From assembly GCA_946646575.1 (NCBI GenBank), contig CAMPCR010000012.1, forward strand, positions 1 to 20,573: 20,573 bases of DNA, given 5' to 3'. The DNA comes from UBA3222 sp002363035. GTDB lineage: Bacteria > Verrucomicrobiota > Verrucomicrobiia > Opitutales > UBA9783. The notes below the pieces were generated by a model. It was not told the DNA's origin, did not search any database, and saw only the letters and a list, made by a program, of their open reading frames with translations. Below, piece by piece: positions 1-6,473 of the stretch (the first letter of the stretch is position 1; the number at the start of each line of letters is the position of its first letter). The position numbers were made by a program, and so were the translations under genes.

Positions 1-88
1 GTGGTTTGAAGAATTTGACGGGGAAGAGGGGACGGGCGTTCAAGGGGGGGGGGCGGCGCAGGATTGACGGAGGATGTATAATGAAAAC

Positions 89-343
89 ATGGAAACCGCC
101 CGCCTCTGCATTCAACTGAAACCCGAAACCTATAAGCGTATTCTTGGTTTTGCCGAAAAACGGCATGTTTCCGCGGAAAAGTACGTTGAACAGAGATTGG
201 AAGAGGATTATGAGGAAGATGGTCTTGCGTATCCGATTGAAGAGCTGATTGAGGAAGAAAAGCAGGCATTGCGGGATATGAGAGATGGGAAACTGCCTGA
301 ATACGACAATTTAGAGGAAGCGTTTAAGTCCTTGGGAATATGA
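89..343 (+). CDS. Antitoxin, ribbon-helix-helix-like (module 1)
   Basis: Small acidic protein of about 84 residues whose stop overlaps the start of a YoeB-family toxin (ATGA, 340-343). This is the usual order and coupling of a type II antitoxin. The N-terminus (strand ARLCIQL, then two helices through about residue 45) looks like a ribbon-helix-helix DNA-binding fold. The acidic C-terminal half would wrap the toxin; this is inferred. The paralogue at 713-988 starts MEVAQL, matching METARL here, so ATG 89 is preferred. ATG 74 is in frame but directly abuts the GGAGG at 69-73, leaving no spacer. That GGAGG is ideally spaced (7 nt) for ATG 81, which is out of frame and stops after 12 codons. The true start is therefore uncertain. 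It probably represses its own transcription, as is typical of the family. Confidence 0.8.
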   Translation: METARLCIQLKPETYKRILGFAEKRHVSAEKYVEQRLEEDYEEDGLAYPIEELIEEEKQALRDMRDGKLPEYDNLEEAFKSLGI

Positions 344-594
344 TCATCGTCTTTTCAAGACGGTTTCGTAAGGAAATCGAAAAGGCGAAACACACCTATC
401 TGATTCCGAAAATCAAGGAACTTATCGCGATTGTTAAAAACAATCCTTTCCAAAACCCGCCGCCGTATGAAAAGTTGCGCGGTTGCCAAAATACTTATTC
501 CCGACGCATCAACGAACAGCATCGGCTGGTGTATGTCGTCGATATTGAGAACGGTAAAATCGAATTTACGCGTTGTTGGGAGCATTATGAGTAG
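340..594 (+). CDS. Txe/YoeB-family mRNA interferase toxin (module 1)
   Basis: An 84-residue toxin, the same length as E. coli YoeB. Family toxins bind the ribosome and cut mRNA in the A site. Visible family features are the PPYEKL block with Glu44 (YoeB Glu46), the core SRRINEQHRLVY with Arg62 (YoeB Arg65), and the C-terminal HY (His82, Tyr83; YoeB His83, Tyr84). One extra Glu follows HY. The start ATG overlaps the antitoxin stop by 4 bases, so translation is probably coupled. All catalytic positions are present, so it should be active when free. The partner looks like a ribbon-helix-helix protein, not the YefM/Phd-type antitoxin of classic YoeB. The stop codon runs straight into a 9-G tract (594-602). 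Confidence 0.9.
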   Translation: MIIVFSRRFRKEIEKAKHTYLIPKIKELIAIVKNNPFQNPPPYEKLRGCQNTYSRRINEQHRLVYVVDIENGKIEFTRCWEHYE

Positions 595-603
595 GGGGGG
601 GGA

Positions 604-643
604 TTTCGGAAATTTATCGGTGTAATGAGATCTATTTCCGAAA
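604..643. repeat. Inverted repeat between the two TA modules
   Basis: TTTCGGAAAT at 604-613 and ATTTCCGAAA at 634-643 are perfect reverse complements with a 20-nt spacer. Each arm also contains a near-palindrome (TTTC-N-GAAA). The repeat starts just after the toxin 1 stop and lies upstream of the promoter of module 2. It has no T tract, so it fits an operator better than a terminator. Confidence 0.5.
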
Positions 644-661
644 ATGCGATTGCTCGCTTTG

Positions 662-691
662 TTGACATTTCAGAGAGAAATGGGATAAAAT
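662..691 (+). promoter_or_regulatory. Candidate sigma70 promoter with internal operator for TA module 2
   Basis: A perfect -35 TTGACA (662-667) is followed after 18 bp by TAAAAT (686-691; five of six to consensus). The spacer carries the inverted repeat CATTTC-AGAGA-GAAATG (666-682), which overlaps the -35. This is the expected place for an autoregulating antitoxin to bind. The antitoxin 2 start lies 22 bp downstream of the -10. Confidence 0.6.
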
Positions 692-712
692 TTCCGCAGG
701 TAGGGATTGTTT

Positions 713-988
713 ATGGAAGTTGCACAACTGCATCTCACTTTGCCGCGGAAAGTCTACGATCGTATCCTGATTGGTGCGAAAAAGAAAAACCTTTCCGCAG
801 AACAATACGCGACCGAATGTCTGAAGAGCGACTTTGAGGAAGACGATGATTTGGTGTATTCCAAAGAAGAACTTTTCGAGGAATTGAAACAGCTCGAAAA
901 AGACGTGGAAGCCGGAAAACTTCCCGTGTATGATACTGCCGAGGAGATGTTTAAAGCGTTGGATCTTGAGCTCGATCATGAAGGTTAG
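713..988 (+). CDS. Antitoxin, ribbon-helix-helix-like (module 2)
   Basis: A 91-residue paralogue of the protein at 89-343. They share the pattern MEVAQL/METARL, the YDRIL/YKRIL helix, LSAEQY/VSAEKY, the acidic FEEDDD/YEEDGL stretch and GKLPVYD/GKLPEYD near the C-terminus. The ATG at 713 is chosen because AGGTAGGG (698-705) sits at a suitable distance and the N-terminus then aligns with the paralogue. A TTG at 707 is in frame but closer to that site. It should bind its own promoter region (604-682) and neutralise the adjacent toxin. Because that toxin is frameshifted, this may now act as an orphan antitoxin or buffer toxin 1. That role is inference. Confidence 0.8.
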   Translation: MEVAQLHLTLPRKVYDRILIGAKKKNLSAEQYATECLKSDFEEDDDLVYSKEELFEELKQLEKDVEAGKLPVYDTAEEMFKALDLELDHEG

Positions 989-1225
989 TCGTTCGCACCG
1001 TTTCAAAAAGCAGTGGCGAAGGCGCGTCATACGGAATTCGCTCCCATTATTAAGAGGCTTGTCGACATCATACTGAAAAATCCGTTCCAAACACCGCCGC
1101 CGTACGAAAAGTTGCATGGCTATCCGAATGTTTACTCACGGCGTATTAACGAACAGCATCGATTGGTGTATATCATCAGAGGCGATACGATTGAATTTGA
1201 TCGTTGTTGGGGACATTATGAATGA
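978..1225 (+). pseudogene. Frameshifted Txe/YoeB-family toxin (module 2)
   Basis: The natural start ATG 978 overlaps the antitoxin 2 end by 11 bases and reads MKVSRSHRFKK, matching toxin 1 (MIIVFSRRFRK). The frame is then lost. From GTG 1013 the next frame reads VAKARHTEFAP, then PPYEKLHGYPNVYSRRINEQ, HRLVY and a final GHYE. One more A in the 5-A run at 1005-1009 would restore a gap-free 82-residue toxin (FKKAVAKARHTEF). All family residues (Glu, Arg, His-Tyr) are intact downstream. The break is therefore recent, a sequencing error, or bypassed by -1 slippage on AAA-AAG. Starting translation at GTG 1013 would remove the first helix. Confidence 0.85.
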
Positions 1226-1278
1226 AATTTCAGGCGAAAGCATTTGCGTTTCATTTTAGTTTTTAACACACTGAAAAT

Positions 1279-1827
1279 ATGAAAACCCTGACGGTTTTGT
1301 GTGTTTTATTCCCGAATTTCGAGGGTATCGAGATGACGGTGCCGGTGACTTTGTCACGTCGGTGCGGCGTGTCGGTGGTGACGGCGGCGTTGAATGATGC
1401 TTCGGAGGTAAAATCTTCAACGGATATTACGGTGAAACCAGATAAAGCGTTTTCGTCGGTGAAGGCGGAGGATTTTGATGTTCTGCTTATTCCTGGAGGT
1501 GAGGGCGGTTTCGATATACAAAAGAACGAAAAATTGCTGGCGACGATACGGCAATTTCACGAACAAAAGAAGTGGATTGCAGCGATTTGCATGGCACCGC
1601 TGATTTTGAAAAATGCCGGATGTTTGCCGGAAAAATTTACGGCGCACGATTGCGTAAAGAAGGAACTGAATTGTACCTCGACGGAACGTGCTGTGACGGA
1701 CGAAAAAATGAAAATCATCACCGGGCGTGGTCCGGGAGCGGCTTTTGAATTTGCATTTGAAATGATAAAAAACCTTGTCGGCGAGGACGCCGTTAAAGGT
1801 TGCAAAGAGGGTATTCATTTCCGGTAA
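1279..1827 (+). CDS. DJ-1/PfpI family protein (YajL-like)
   Basis: A 182-residue class I glutamine-amidotransferase-like protein of the DJ-1/YajL branch. The conserved acidic partner is Glu18, within FEGIEM and followed by VPV. The nucleophile-elbow cysteine is Cys104 in AAICMAP. The C-terminal signature GRGPGAAFEF matches the DJ-1 motif around TSRGPGT. Length is normal for the family. Members are linked to oxidative-stress protection, chaperone activity and contested deglycase activity; which applies here cannot be told. There is no clear Shine-Dalgarno before ATG 1279. It lies 53 bp after the TA region on the same strand. An AT-rich inverted repeat (1221-1227 with 1249-1255) lies between them and could be a weak terminator. 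Confidence 0.9.
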   Translation: MKTLTVLCVLFPNFEGIEMTVPVTLSRRCGVSVVTAALNDASEVKSSTDITVKPDKAFSSVKAEDFDVLLIPGGEGGFDIQKNEKLLATIRQFHEQKKWIAAICMAPLILKNAGCLPEKFTAHDCVKKELNCTSTERAVTDEKMKIITGRGPGAAFEFAFEMIKNLVGEDAVKGCKEGIHFR

Positions 1828-2030
1828 CCGGTACAAAACGTGGTGCTTCGAGGCGGTTGGTTTCCTGCGGAGGCGTTTATAAAGTTTTCGGGATTCTCTT
1901 TACGATTCCGATTGAACAGATTGGCAATTATTGAGATGAGTGCTTGTGTGCGGGGCGTCGGAATATCTCGGGTGGATGGGTGGCGTTCATAGATAAGAAA
2001 GGTGGCGATTTTTTTAAAGCATAAAAACGA

Positions 2031-2070
2031 AGCGGAAAATTTATCGACAGGTATAACTGTATTCTCCGCT
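2031..2070 (+). repeat. Stem-loop flanked by a 10-bp direct repeat
   Basis: AGCGGA (2031-2036) pairs with TCCGCT (2065-2070). After one mismatch AAT pairs with ATT, and beyond a 6-nt bulge ACAG (2047-2050) pairs with CTGT (2057-2060) around the loop GTATAA. No T tract follows. The direct repeat AAAAACGAAG occurs at 2023-2032 and 2075-2084. It could be a small structured RNA or the remnant of a tiny mobile element. Confidence 0.35.
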
Positions 2071-2143
2071 ACGGAAAAACGAAGTTCCCGTGCAGACAGA
2101 TTTTAATTTAGCAGAGCACTTTCGGTTTCCTAAAAGCGAATGC

Positions 2144-2171
2144 TTGACAGAAATGGCGTATGTTTTAGACT
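2144..2171 (+). promoter_or_regulatory. Candidate sigma70 promoter for the M42 gene
   Basis: A perfect -35 TTGACA (2144-2149) is followed after 16 bp by TAGACT (2166-2171; four of six). The predicted transcript start near 2178 would leave only about five bases before TTG 2183 but a normal leader before ATG 2216. This supports the later start. Confidence 0.45.
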
Positions 2172-2215
2172 GAGGGCGGTTCTTGTATCGGTCGCAAGCG
2201 GAGATTGTAAGGCGT

Positions 2216-3316
2216 ATGGAGAAGAAAAAAACGGCGGTTCGGAAGGTTGAGAAAAAGGAAAAAGCGGAATTGGATCCGTTTTTGTTGGATTTATTGAAGG
2301 CGTCATCGCCGTCCGGTTATGAAAACGAAGCACAGGCGGTGATTGAAAAGTACGTCGGTTCGGTTGCGGAGAAATTGGAGAAAGATACGCTCGGGAACCG
2401 CATTGCGACGATTAACGCGAAGGGTTCGCCGCGCGTGTTGCTGAGCGGGCACATGGATGAAATCGGTTTGATCATTCGCCATGTGAATAAAGAAGGTTTT
2501 TTGTTTTTTGACGCCATCGGCGGGCATGACACGGGACTGATTTCGGGGCGCAAAGTTCGGATTTTGACCGAAAAGGGTTATGTGTACGGCATTACGGGAC
2601 GTCGCGCCATTCATTTATTAACCTCCGAGGAGCGCAAACAGACGCCGAAGTTGTCGTCCATGTGGATTGACATCGGAGCAAAGACGCAGGAGGAAGCGTT
2701 GAAGCGCGTTTCGATCGGCGATGCGGTCGTGTACGACAACGAGCCTTTTTTGATGGAGAACGGCTTTCTGTGCGCGCGCGGCATTGACGATCGCGGCGGT
2801 ACCTACGTGGTACAGGAGGTTTTGCGGCGCTTAGTAAAGGAGAAAATGGCGGCTTCGTTGATGTCCGTTTCCAGTACGCAGGAGGAAATTGGAACGCGCG
2901 GTGTGATTACGGCGACCTACGGCGTGCACCCGGATGTCGGAATTGCCGTGGATGTGGCGCACGCGACCGATTTTCCCGACGGCGATGCCAATAAATTGGG
3001 AGAATTTAAATTGGGTGCCGGACCGGTGATTGCGCGCGGACCGAACATTTGCCCGAAGGTTTTTGAACATTTGAAGGCGTGCGCGGAGCGTTTAAAGATG
3101 CCGTATCAGGTTGAAGCGGAAGCGGGACCGACGGGAACCGATGCGCGGGTCATTCAGTTGTCGCGCGAAGGCGTTGCGGCGGGCTTGGTCAGCATTCCGT
3201 TGCGTTACATGCATACGCCGCATGAGATGATCGCGCTTTCGGATGTTGAGGCGACCGTTCGGCTGTTGGCGGAATTTATCCGTTCGTTAAGGCCGTCCGA
3301 TACGTTTAAGTGGTAA
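2216..3316 (+). CDS. M42 family metallopeptidase
   Basis: A 366-residue cytosolic di-metal aminopeptidase/endoglucanase-like protein of family M42, the TET-forming type that trims peptides. Metal ligands and catalytic residues are visible: His79 and Asp81 in SGHMDEIG, bridging Asp191 in GIDDRGG, catalytic Glu223 and ligand Glu224 in QEEIGTRG, Asp246 in DVAH, and His333 in MHTPHEM. ATG 2216 is chosen over TTG 2183 because of the promoter position and a GGAGA at 2200-2204. The first 20 residues are very rich in Lys and Glu, an added tail compared with most members. The stop is 1 base from the next start, so this gene and the two after it are probably one operon. Peptide turnover is the likely role; the substrate cannot be told. 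Confidence 0.93.
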   Translation: MEKKKTAVRKVEKKEKAELDPFLLDLLKASSPSGYENEAQAVIEKYVGSVAEKLEKDTLGNRIATINAKGSPRVLLSGHMDEIGLIIRHVNKEGFLFFDAIGGHDTGLISGRKVRILTEKGYVYGITGRRAIHLLTSEERKQTPKLSSMWIDIGAKTQEEALKRVSIGDAVVYDNEPFLMENGFLCARGIDDRGGTYVVQEVLRRLVKEKMAASLMSVSSTQEEIGTRGVITATYGVHPDVGIAVDVAHATDFPDGDANKLGEFKLGAGPVIARGPNICPKVFEHLKACAERLKMPYQVEAEAGPTGTDARVIQLSREGVAAGLVSIPLRYMHTPHEMIALSDVEATVRLLAEFIRSLRPSDTFKW

Positions 3317-3317
3317 C

Positions 3318-4904
3318 ATGTTAAGTCTTATTGAGCGTTTTTTGCAACACAACCGCCGTTGGTTGTTCGGCGTTCTGCTGGTGGTCATCGTGGTTCCGTT
3401 TGTGTTCACCATCGGCAACATGCCGGGCTTTTTTTGGAAAAAGAAGGCGTCGCAACAGTACTTCGGTTTTGATTTGAGCGACCGCAGGAAGGCGGAAGAG
3501 GTGTTCGTGAAGGGTGCAATAAGCATGCTTTTGCGCGACGGCGGCGATCGGACGCAGGCGTCGCAGGAGTATGCGCTGTATCGGCTGTGGTTGTTGAGTT
3601 TGGCGCGCGATTTGAAATTACCCGATCCGACCGAGGAACAACTGCAGGCATTCGTCAAAACCCGCCGTTTCTTTTGGGACGAGAAAGAGCAGCAATTTAA
3701 GCCCTCCCGCTACAATGAGTATTTGAAGGAATGGAAGGGAAAGTTTTCGCTTCGGTCGTTATTTGAAGAAGACTACAAAATCGAGCAGGTGCAAAATGTG
3801 ATGCAGGGCGTTGCCTGTGCATTGCCGCAGGAAAGCGAAACGGCGTTTAAATCGGTTCGGGCGACGTACGTTTTGGACTATCTTGAAATAAAAAACGAAG
3901 AAAAAGATCCAACGTTGAGCGATGAGGAAATTCGGAAGTTTTTTGAGGAACATAAAGAGGATTATCGCGTTCCGCAACAAGCCGATGTGATGCTGTTGGT
4001 GCTGGATTCCGATAAATACGCTGAGCGTCTTTCGCAACCCTCCGAGGCAGATTTAAAGGCGTATTTTGAGCAACATAAGGAGGATTTTTCAAAAGGCGAT
4101 GAAGAACCGAAGCTTTCGGATGTTTCGGAGGATGTAAGGAAAGCCTGGAAGGAAGAAAAATGCCTTGCGTTTGCCGAGGAAGCGGCGTCACAATTGGCGG
4201 TTCAGGTCTACGATCAATCGATCAAGCTCGGCAGTGACGCCTGGAAGCGGTTGTTGGAAAAAAGCGGTGTTCGTTGCATTTATTCCACGCCGCCTTATTC
4301 GAAGGTGAGCGTTCCGAAAAAAGACGGTTTCCCGAAGGAATTGTTTTTGAAGGCGTTCGAACTGAGCGAAGAGCATTTTCTGAGCGATCCGCAACGGGTT
4401 AAGGGCGGTGTTGCGTTGGTGGCACTGAATAAATTTATTCCGACGCATTTACCGGAACCGGCTCAAGTGCGTGAGCAGGTTGCGGATGATGCCAAGCGGT
4501 TGCATCGACAAAAGGCGTTTCAGGCGAAGGTTGAGCAAATTAAAACTTCTTTGAACGAGAAGGGCACTCCACCGAAGGAGTTTGAAGTGAAATCCATGGA
4601 GCCTTTTACGCTGGAACAGTGGAAATTTGAAGATTTTTCGAAAATTTTGCCCGTGCGTTCGCTCTTTGGTTTTTTAAATGACGTCCTTGCATTCCAACCG
4701 AAGCACTGGTCGAAAGCGTATAAAGGCAACAACGATGCGATGGTATTTTTTTACTGCAAAGATAAACAGACTGCCGATATTTCGGTCGATTCGGAGGAGT
4801 TCAAGCACTTTGACGAAAACTTCCTGGAGCGCAAAGGAAGAGGACAGTCGGAGGCACTTGCCGGCGAAGCTTTAACGGCGGCTTTTAAGAGCGATCGTAA
4901 ATAG
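3318..4904 (+). CDS. Membrane-anchored PpiD/SurA-like periplasmic protein
   Basis: 528 residues. A short basic cytoplasmic start (HNRR) is followed by one membrane helix at about residues 15-32, then a large soluble, charged, helix-rich domain expected in the periplasm. This layout and the SurA_N-like helical region (about 50-180) match PpiD-type chaperones. Two similar helical segments occur at about 199-216 (SDEEIRKFFEEHKEDY) and 241-258 (SEADLKAYFEQHKEDF). I cannot identify a convincing parvulin (rotamase) active site; the region around 330-390 may be a degenerate one. The call is therefore a chaperone-like holdase with unproven isomerase activity. It starts 1 base after the M42 stop and ends 5 bases before the NYN gene, which suggests co-translation. 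It would help outer-membrane or secreted proteins fold. Confidence 0.7.
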   Translation: MLSLIERFLQHNRRWLFGVLLVVIVVPFVFTIGNMPGFFWKKKASQQYFGFDLSDRRKAEEVFVKGAISMLLRDGGDRTQASQEYALYRLWLLSLARDLKLPDPTEEQLQAFVKTRRFFWDEKEQQFKPSRYNEYLKEWKGKFSLRSLFEEDYKIEQVQNVMQGVACALPQESETAFKSVRATYVLDYLEIKNEEKDPTLSDEEIRKFFEEHKEDYRVPQQADVMLLVLDSDKYAERLSQPSEADLKAYFEQHKEDFSKGDEEPKLSDVSEDVRKAWKEEKCLAFAEEAASQLAVQVYDQSIKLGSDAWKRLLEKSGVRCIYSTPPYSKVSVPKKDGFPKELFLKAFELSEEHFLSDPQRVKGGVALVALNKFIPTHLPEPAQVREQVADDAKRLHRQKAFQAKVEQIKTSLNEKGTPPKEFEVKSMEPFTLEQWKFEDFSKILPVRSLFGFLNDVLAFQPKHWSKAYKGNNDAMVFFYCKDKQTADISVDSEEFKHFDENFLERKGRGQSEALAGEALTAAFKSDRK

Positions 4905-4909
4905 GATGC

Positions 4910-5404
4910 ATGAGTGGTATCCGCTGGATTTTGGACGGATACAATGTCATGTATGCCCTGCGATTTTTACCAACCGATGAAACGTTGGAATTGGCGCGCG
5001 ATCGTTTTGTTGCTTGGGTGCGCGGTTTTGCATCGTTTGGAGATATAACGATTGTGTTTGATGCGCGCGGTTCACACGAACGGGAGAGTGAATGCCCTTC
5101 GGCGATTCGGGTGATTTACGGTACGGAACCGTTGGATGCCGACGGGACGATTTTGACGCTCATTCGGCAGGCAAAACCGTCCGAGCGTTCCCGTTTAACG
5201 GTTGTGACGCGCGATTTGTTGTTGCGCGATCGCATTTTTTCCTACGGCAGTGTCGTGATTTCTCCCGAAGCATTTTGGTCGGAATATCAACGGCGAATAC
5301 AGGCTGGACAACGCGAAATCTTGCGCAGGGCAGGGCATTTTTATCGTCCGTTTAAGGATTTTTTCGAGCAAAACGTCTGCGAAATTGAAGAAAATGAGAG
5401 ATAA
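4910..5404 (+). CDS. NYN domain protein, YacP-like putative ribonuclease
   Basis: 164 residues with the PIN-like NYN fold of the YacP/Rae1 family (DUF901). The conserved acidic positions are visible: Asp9 in ILDGYNVMY, Asp51 in IVFDARG, Asp76 or Asp78 in LDADGTI, and Asp102 in VVTRDLLLRD. The following YGSVVISPEAFW matches the family's GA-x-x-IS-x-x-F ending. In Bacillus, Rae1 is a ribosome-linked mRNA endonuclease; a similar cytosolic RNA role is likely but not shown here. The ATG at 4910 lies 5 bases after the previous stop, with no clear Shine-Dalgarno, so translation probably re-initiates after the PpiD-like gene. It is the last gene of this plus-strand run; a candidate terminator follows at 5491-5528. 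Confidence 0.85.
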   Translation: MSGIRWILDGYNVMYALRFLPTDETLELARDRFVAWVRGFASFGDITIVFDARGSHERESECPSAIRVIYGTEPLDADGTILTLIRQAKPSERSRLTVVTRDLLLRDRIFSYGSVVISPEAFWSEYQRRIQAGQREILRRAGHFYRPFKDFFEQNVCEIEENER

Positions 5405-5490
5405 GGGGCGGAGTTATTTTGAAGTTTTGCAACCGACGGTTAAAAGAACTATTCTCTGTTTTTCTTATCCGAAATGCTTTCGAAAAGGGT

Positions 5491-5528
5491 AATGGAGTTA
5501 CTCTAAGTGCAAACAGCTCCGTTTTTTT
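5491..5528 (+). terminator. Candidate intrinsic terminator after the NYN gene
   Basis: AATGGAGTT (5491-5499) pairs with AGCTCCGTT (5515-5523) with two G-T wobbles and a 15-nt loop, followed by a T tract at 5522-5528. It lies about 90 bases after the NYN stop. Part of it overlaps the end of the GT9 relic on the other strand, so the hairpin could be coincidental. Confidence 0.4.
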
Positions 5529-5739
5529 CGAAAACTATTTCTGACAACAAAATTCTCTATGTGCTTTGTTGGCGATTGCAGTATAGGAGTCAGAGCGTCG
5601 AAGAACGGCTCACCGTAGATAGGTCGGTCAGTTTGAACAACAATGCAACGGTCGATGGTATCTGGACATCACTTTCCCGAAGTGCACCGGAAGAAGAACA
5701 AAATCTTATTGAAGATTTTTCAATACTGTCCGAAGCGGG
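5508..5739 (-). pseudogene. Decayed 3' fragment of a GT9 heptosyltransferase gene
   Basis: Read on the minus strand, this stretch matches the last roughly 80 residues of the intact GT9 domain at 6474-8360, in pieces. RTVLKNLQ resembles KTALAELE. After an in-frame TAA, DFCSSSGAL resembles DFVISADSGGL, and STVALLFKLTD resembles PTVALFGFTD. After a frameshift, RPIYGEPFFDALTPILQSPT resembles PSYSKPFFDAPTLVLQSPT, and the rest follows the intact C-terminus without gaps to a stop near 5508. At least one stop and one frameshift make it non-functional. It begins directly at the stop of the prepilin gene, with no 5' part of a GT9 gene present. Confidence 0.8.
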
Positions 5740-6306
5740 TTAAGGATTGCCGGTTTTGTTTTCCGTGCGCTCGCGTTCGATCTTTTGTTCAAGCAGGGTA
5801 CGATAATCTTCGTCGGGTTGCGGTCGGTAAGAAAATACAAAACCGATGCCGCCGATTTGTTCCCACTCGGTTGTTCGGTTGCGCAACTGTTCCAGTCGTG
5901 TCCAAGCGAGGGTGGCGGTTTGTTGAGACCAAGGGTGACACAAAAAAATCCACAGCGGCTTTTTGAGGATATCTCTCTTTAAACCGACCTGTTGAATAAA
6001 GTTGATGCCTTCGGGATTGGCATTTTTGTTCTTCCCTGAGAACACGGCTTTAAAGTCCAGTTTTTTGCGCGACAAGTCGAACCATTGCTCGATTGGAAAG
6101 ATACCTTTCGGACAATGTTCGTACGTATCAAGGTAAGCTTCAAATATCTCACGTATTTTGGAAGCTTCTTCCGAAGCCTGCGTCGACCGTGCCGTTTCTC
6201 TGATGTATTGATACGCCTTTAACGATACGCCGAAGAGGATTGTCATAGCCGTCAGCGATAACAGCAACTCAATGAGCACAAAACCGTTTTTGGTTTTCGA
6301 CTTCAC
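5740..6306 (-). CDS. Prepilin-type (type IV pilin/pseudopilin-like) protein
   Basis: 188 residues. The N-terminus is a class III prepilin signal: a short basic leader (KSKTKN), then G|FVLIELLLSL with Glu at mature position 5, then a hydrophobic helix to about residue 27. A prepilin peptidase would cleave after the Gly. The rest (IRETARSTQASEEASKIREIF, helix continuing outward, then a Trp- and Lys-rich globular part) is not recognised. Members act as pilus or type II secretion pseudopilins, or as stand-alone surface proteins in Lentisphaerae-like genomes. No secretion or pilus assembly genes are nearby. The start is GTG 6306; no in-frame ATG lies just upstream and no Shine-Dalgarno is visible. 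It is sandwiched between the GT9 fusion gene and a GT9 relic. Confidence 0.8.
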   Translation of the reverse strand: MKSKTKNGFVLIELLLSLTAMTILFGVSLKAYQYIRETARSTQASEEASKIREIFEAYLDTYEHCPKGIFPIEQWFDLSRKKLDFKAVFSGKNKNANPEGINFIQQVGLKRDILKKPLWIFLCHPWSQQTATLAWTRLEQLRNRTTEWEQIGGIGFVFSYRPQPDEDYRTLLEQKIERERTENKTGNP

Positions 6307-6473
6307 GAATTTATGGAAACAAATTTTACATTCATGGGCAAGCGTTTGGAATAAAATGCCGACATTGCTTTTTTAAAGAAAACCTGTCGAAAAATATCAC
6401 CTTTATATGAAGGAAAAGCGTACACGACAACAGCGGGTTCACTGCGTAAGCGTTTTCTCGAAGAACAACAAAG

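Larger units (their letters stand above)
1828..2215. other. Intergenic region before the M42 gene
   Basis: 388 bases without a convincing gene. It holds a 50-codon open stretch from GTG 1840 with no recognisable similarity, a stem-loop at 2031-2070 flanked by a 10-base direct repeat, a 7-T tract (2009-2015) and a candidate promoter at 2144-2171. The first two are not strong enough to call as genes. Confidence 0.6.

Noticed and set aside
2..67. Possible 3' end of an upstream gene ending TGA 65-67 (frame reading WFEEFDGEEG...)
   Set aside because: Only 22 codons, low complexity and passing through the G10 tract; another frame is also open. Too short to support.
1221..1265. Inverted repeat AATGAAA/TTTCATT after toxin 2 as a terminator
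   Set aside because: The stem is seven mostly A-T pairs with a 21-nt loop and a broken T tract; mentioned under the DJ-1 gene but too weak to call.
1821..1831. CCGGT-A-ACCGG palindrome over the DJ-1 stop codon
   Set aside because: Five-base arms with one central base and no T tract; not a hairpin terminator and no known site.
1840..1992. 50-codon open frame from GTG 1840
   Set aside because: No Shine-Dalgarno, no similarity to anything recognised, and composition unlike the neighbouring genes.
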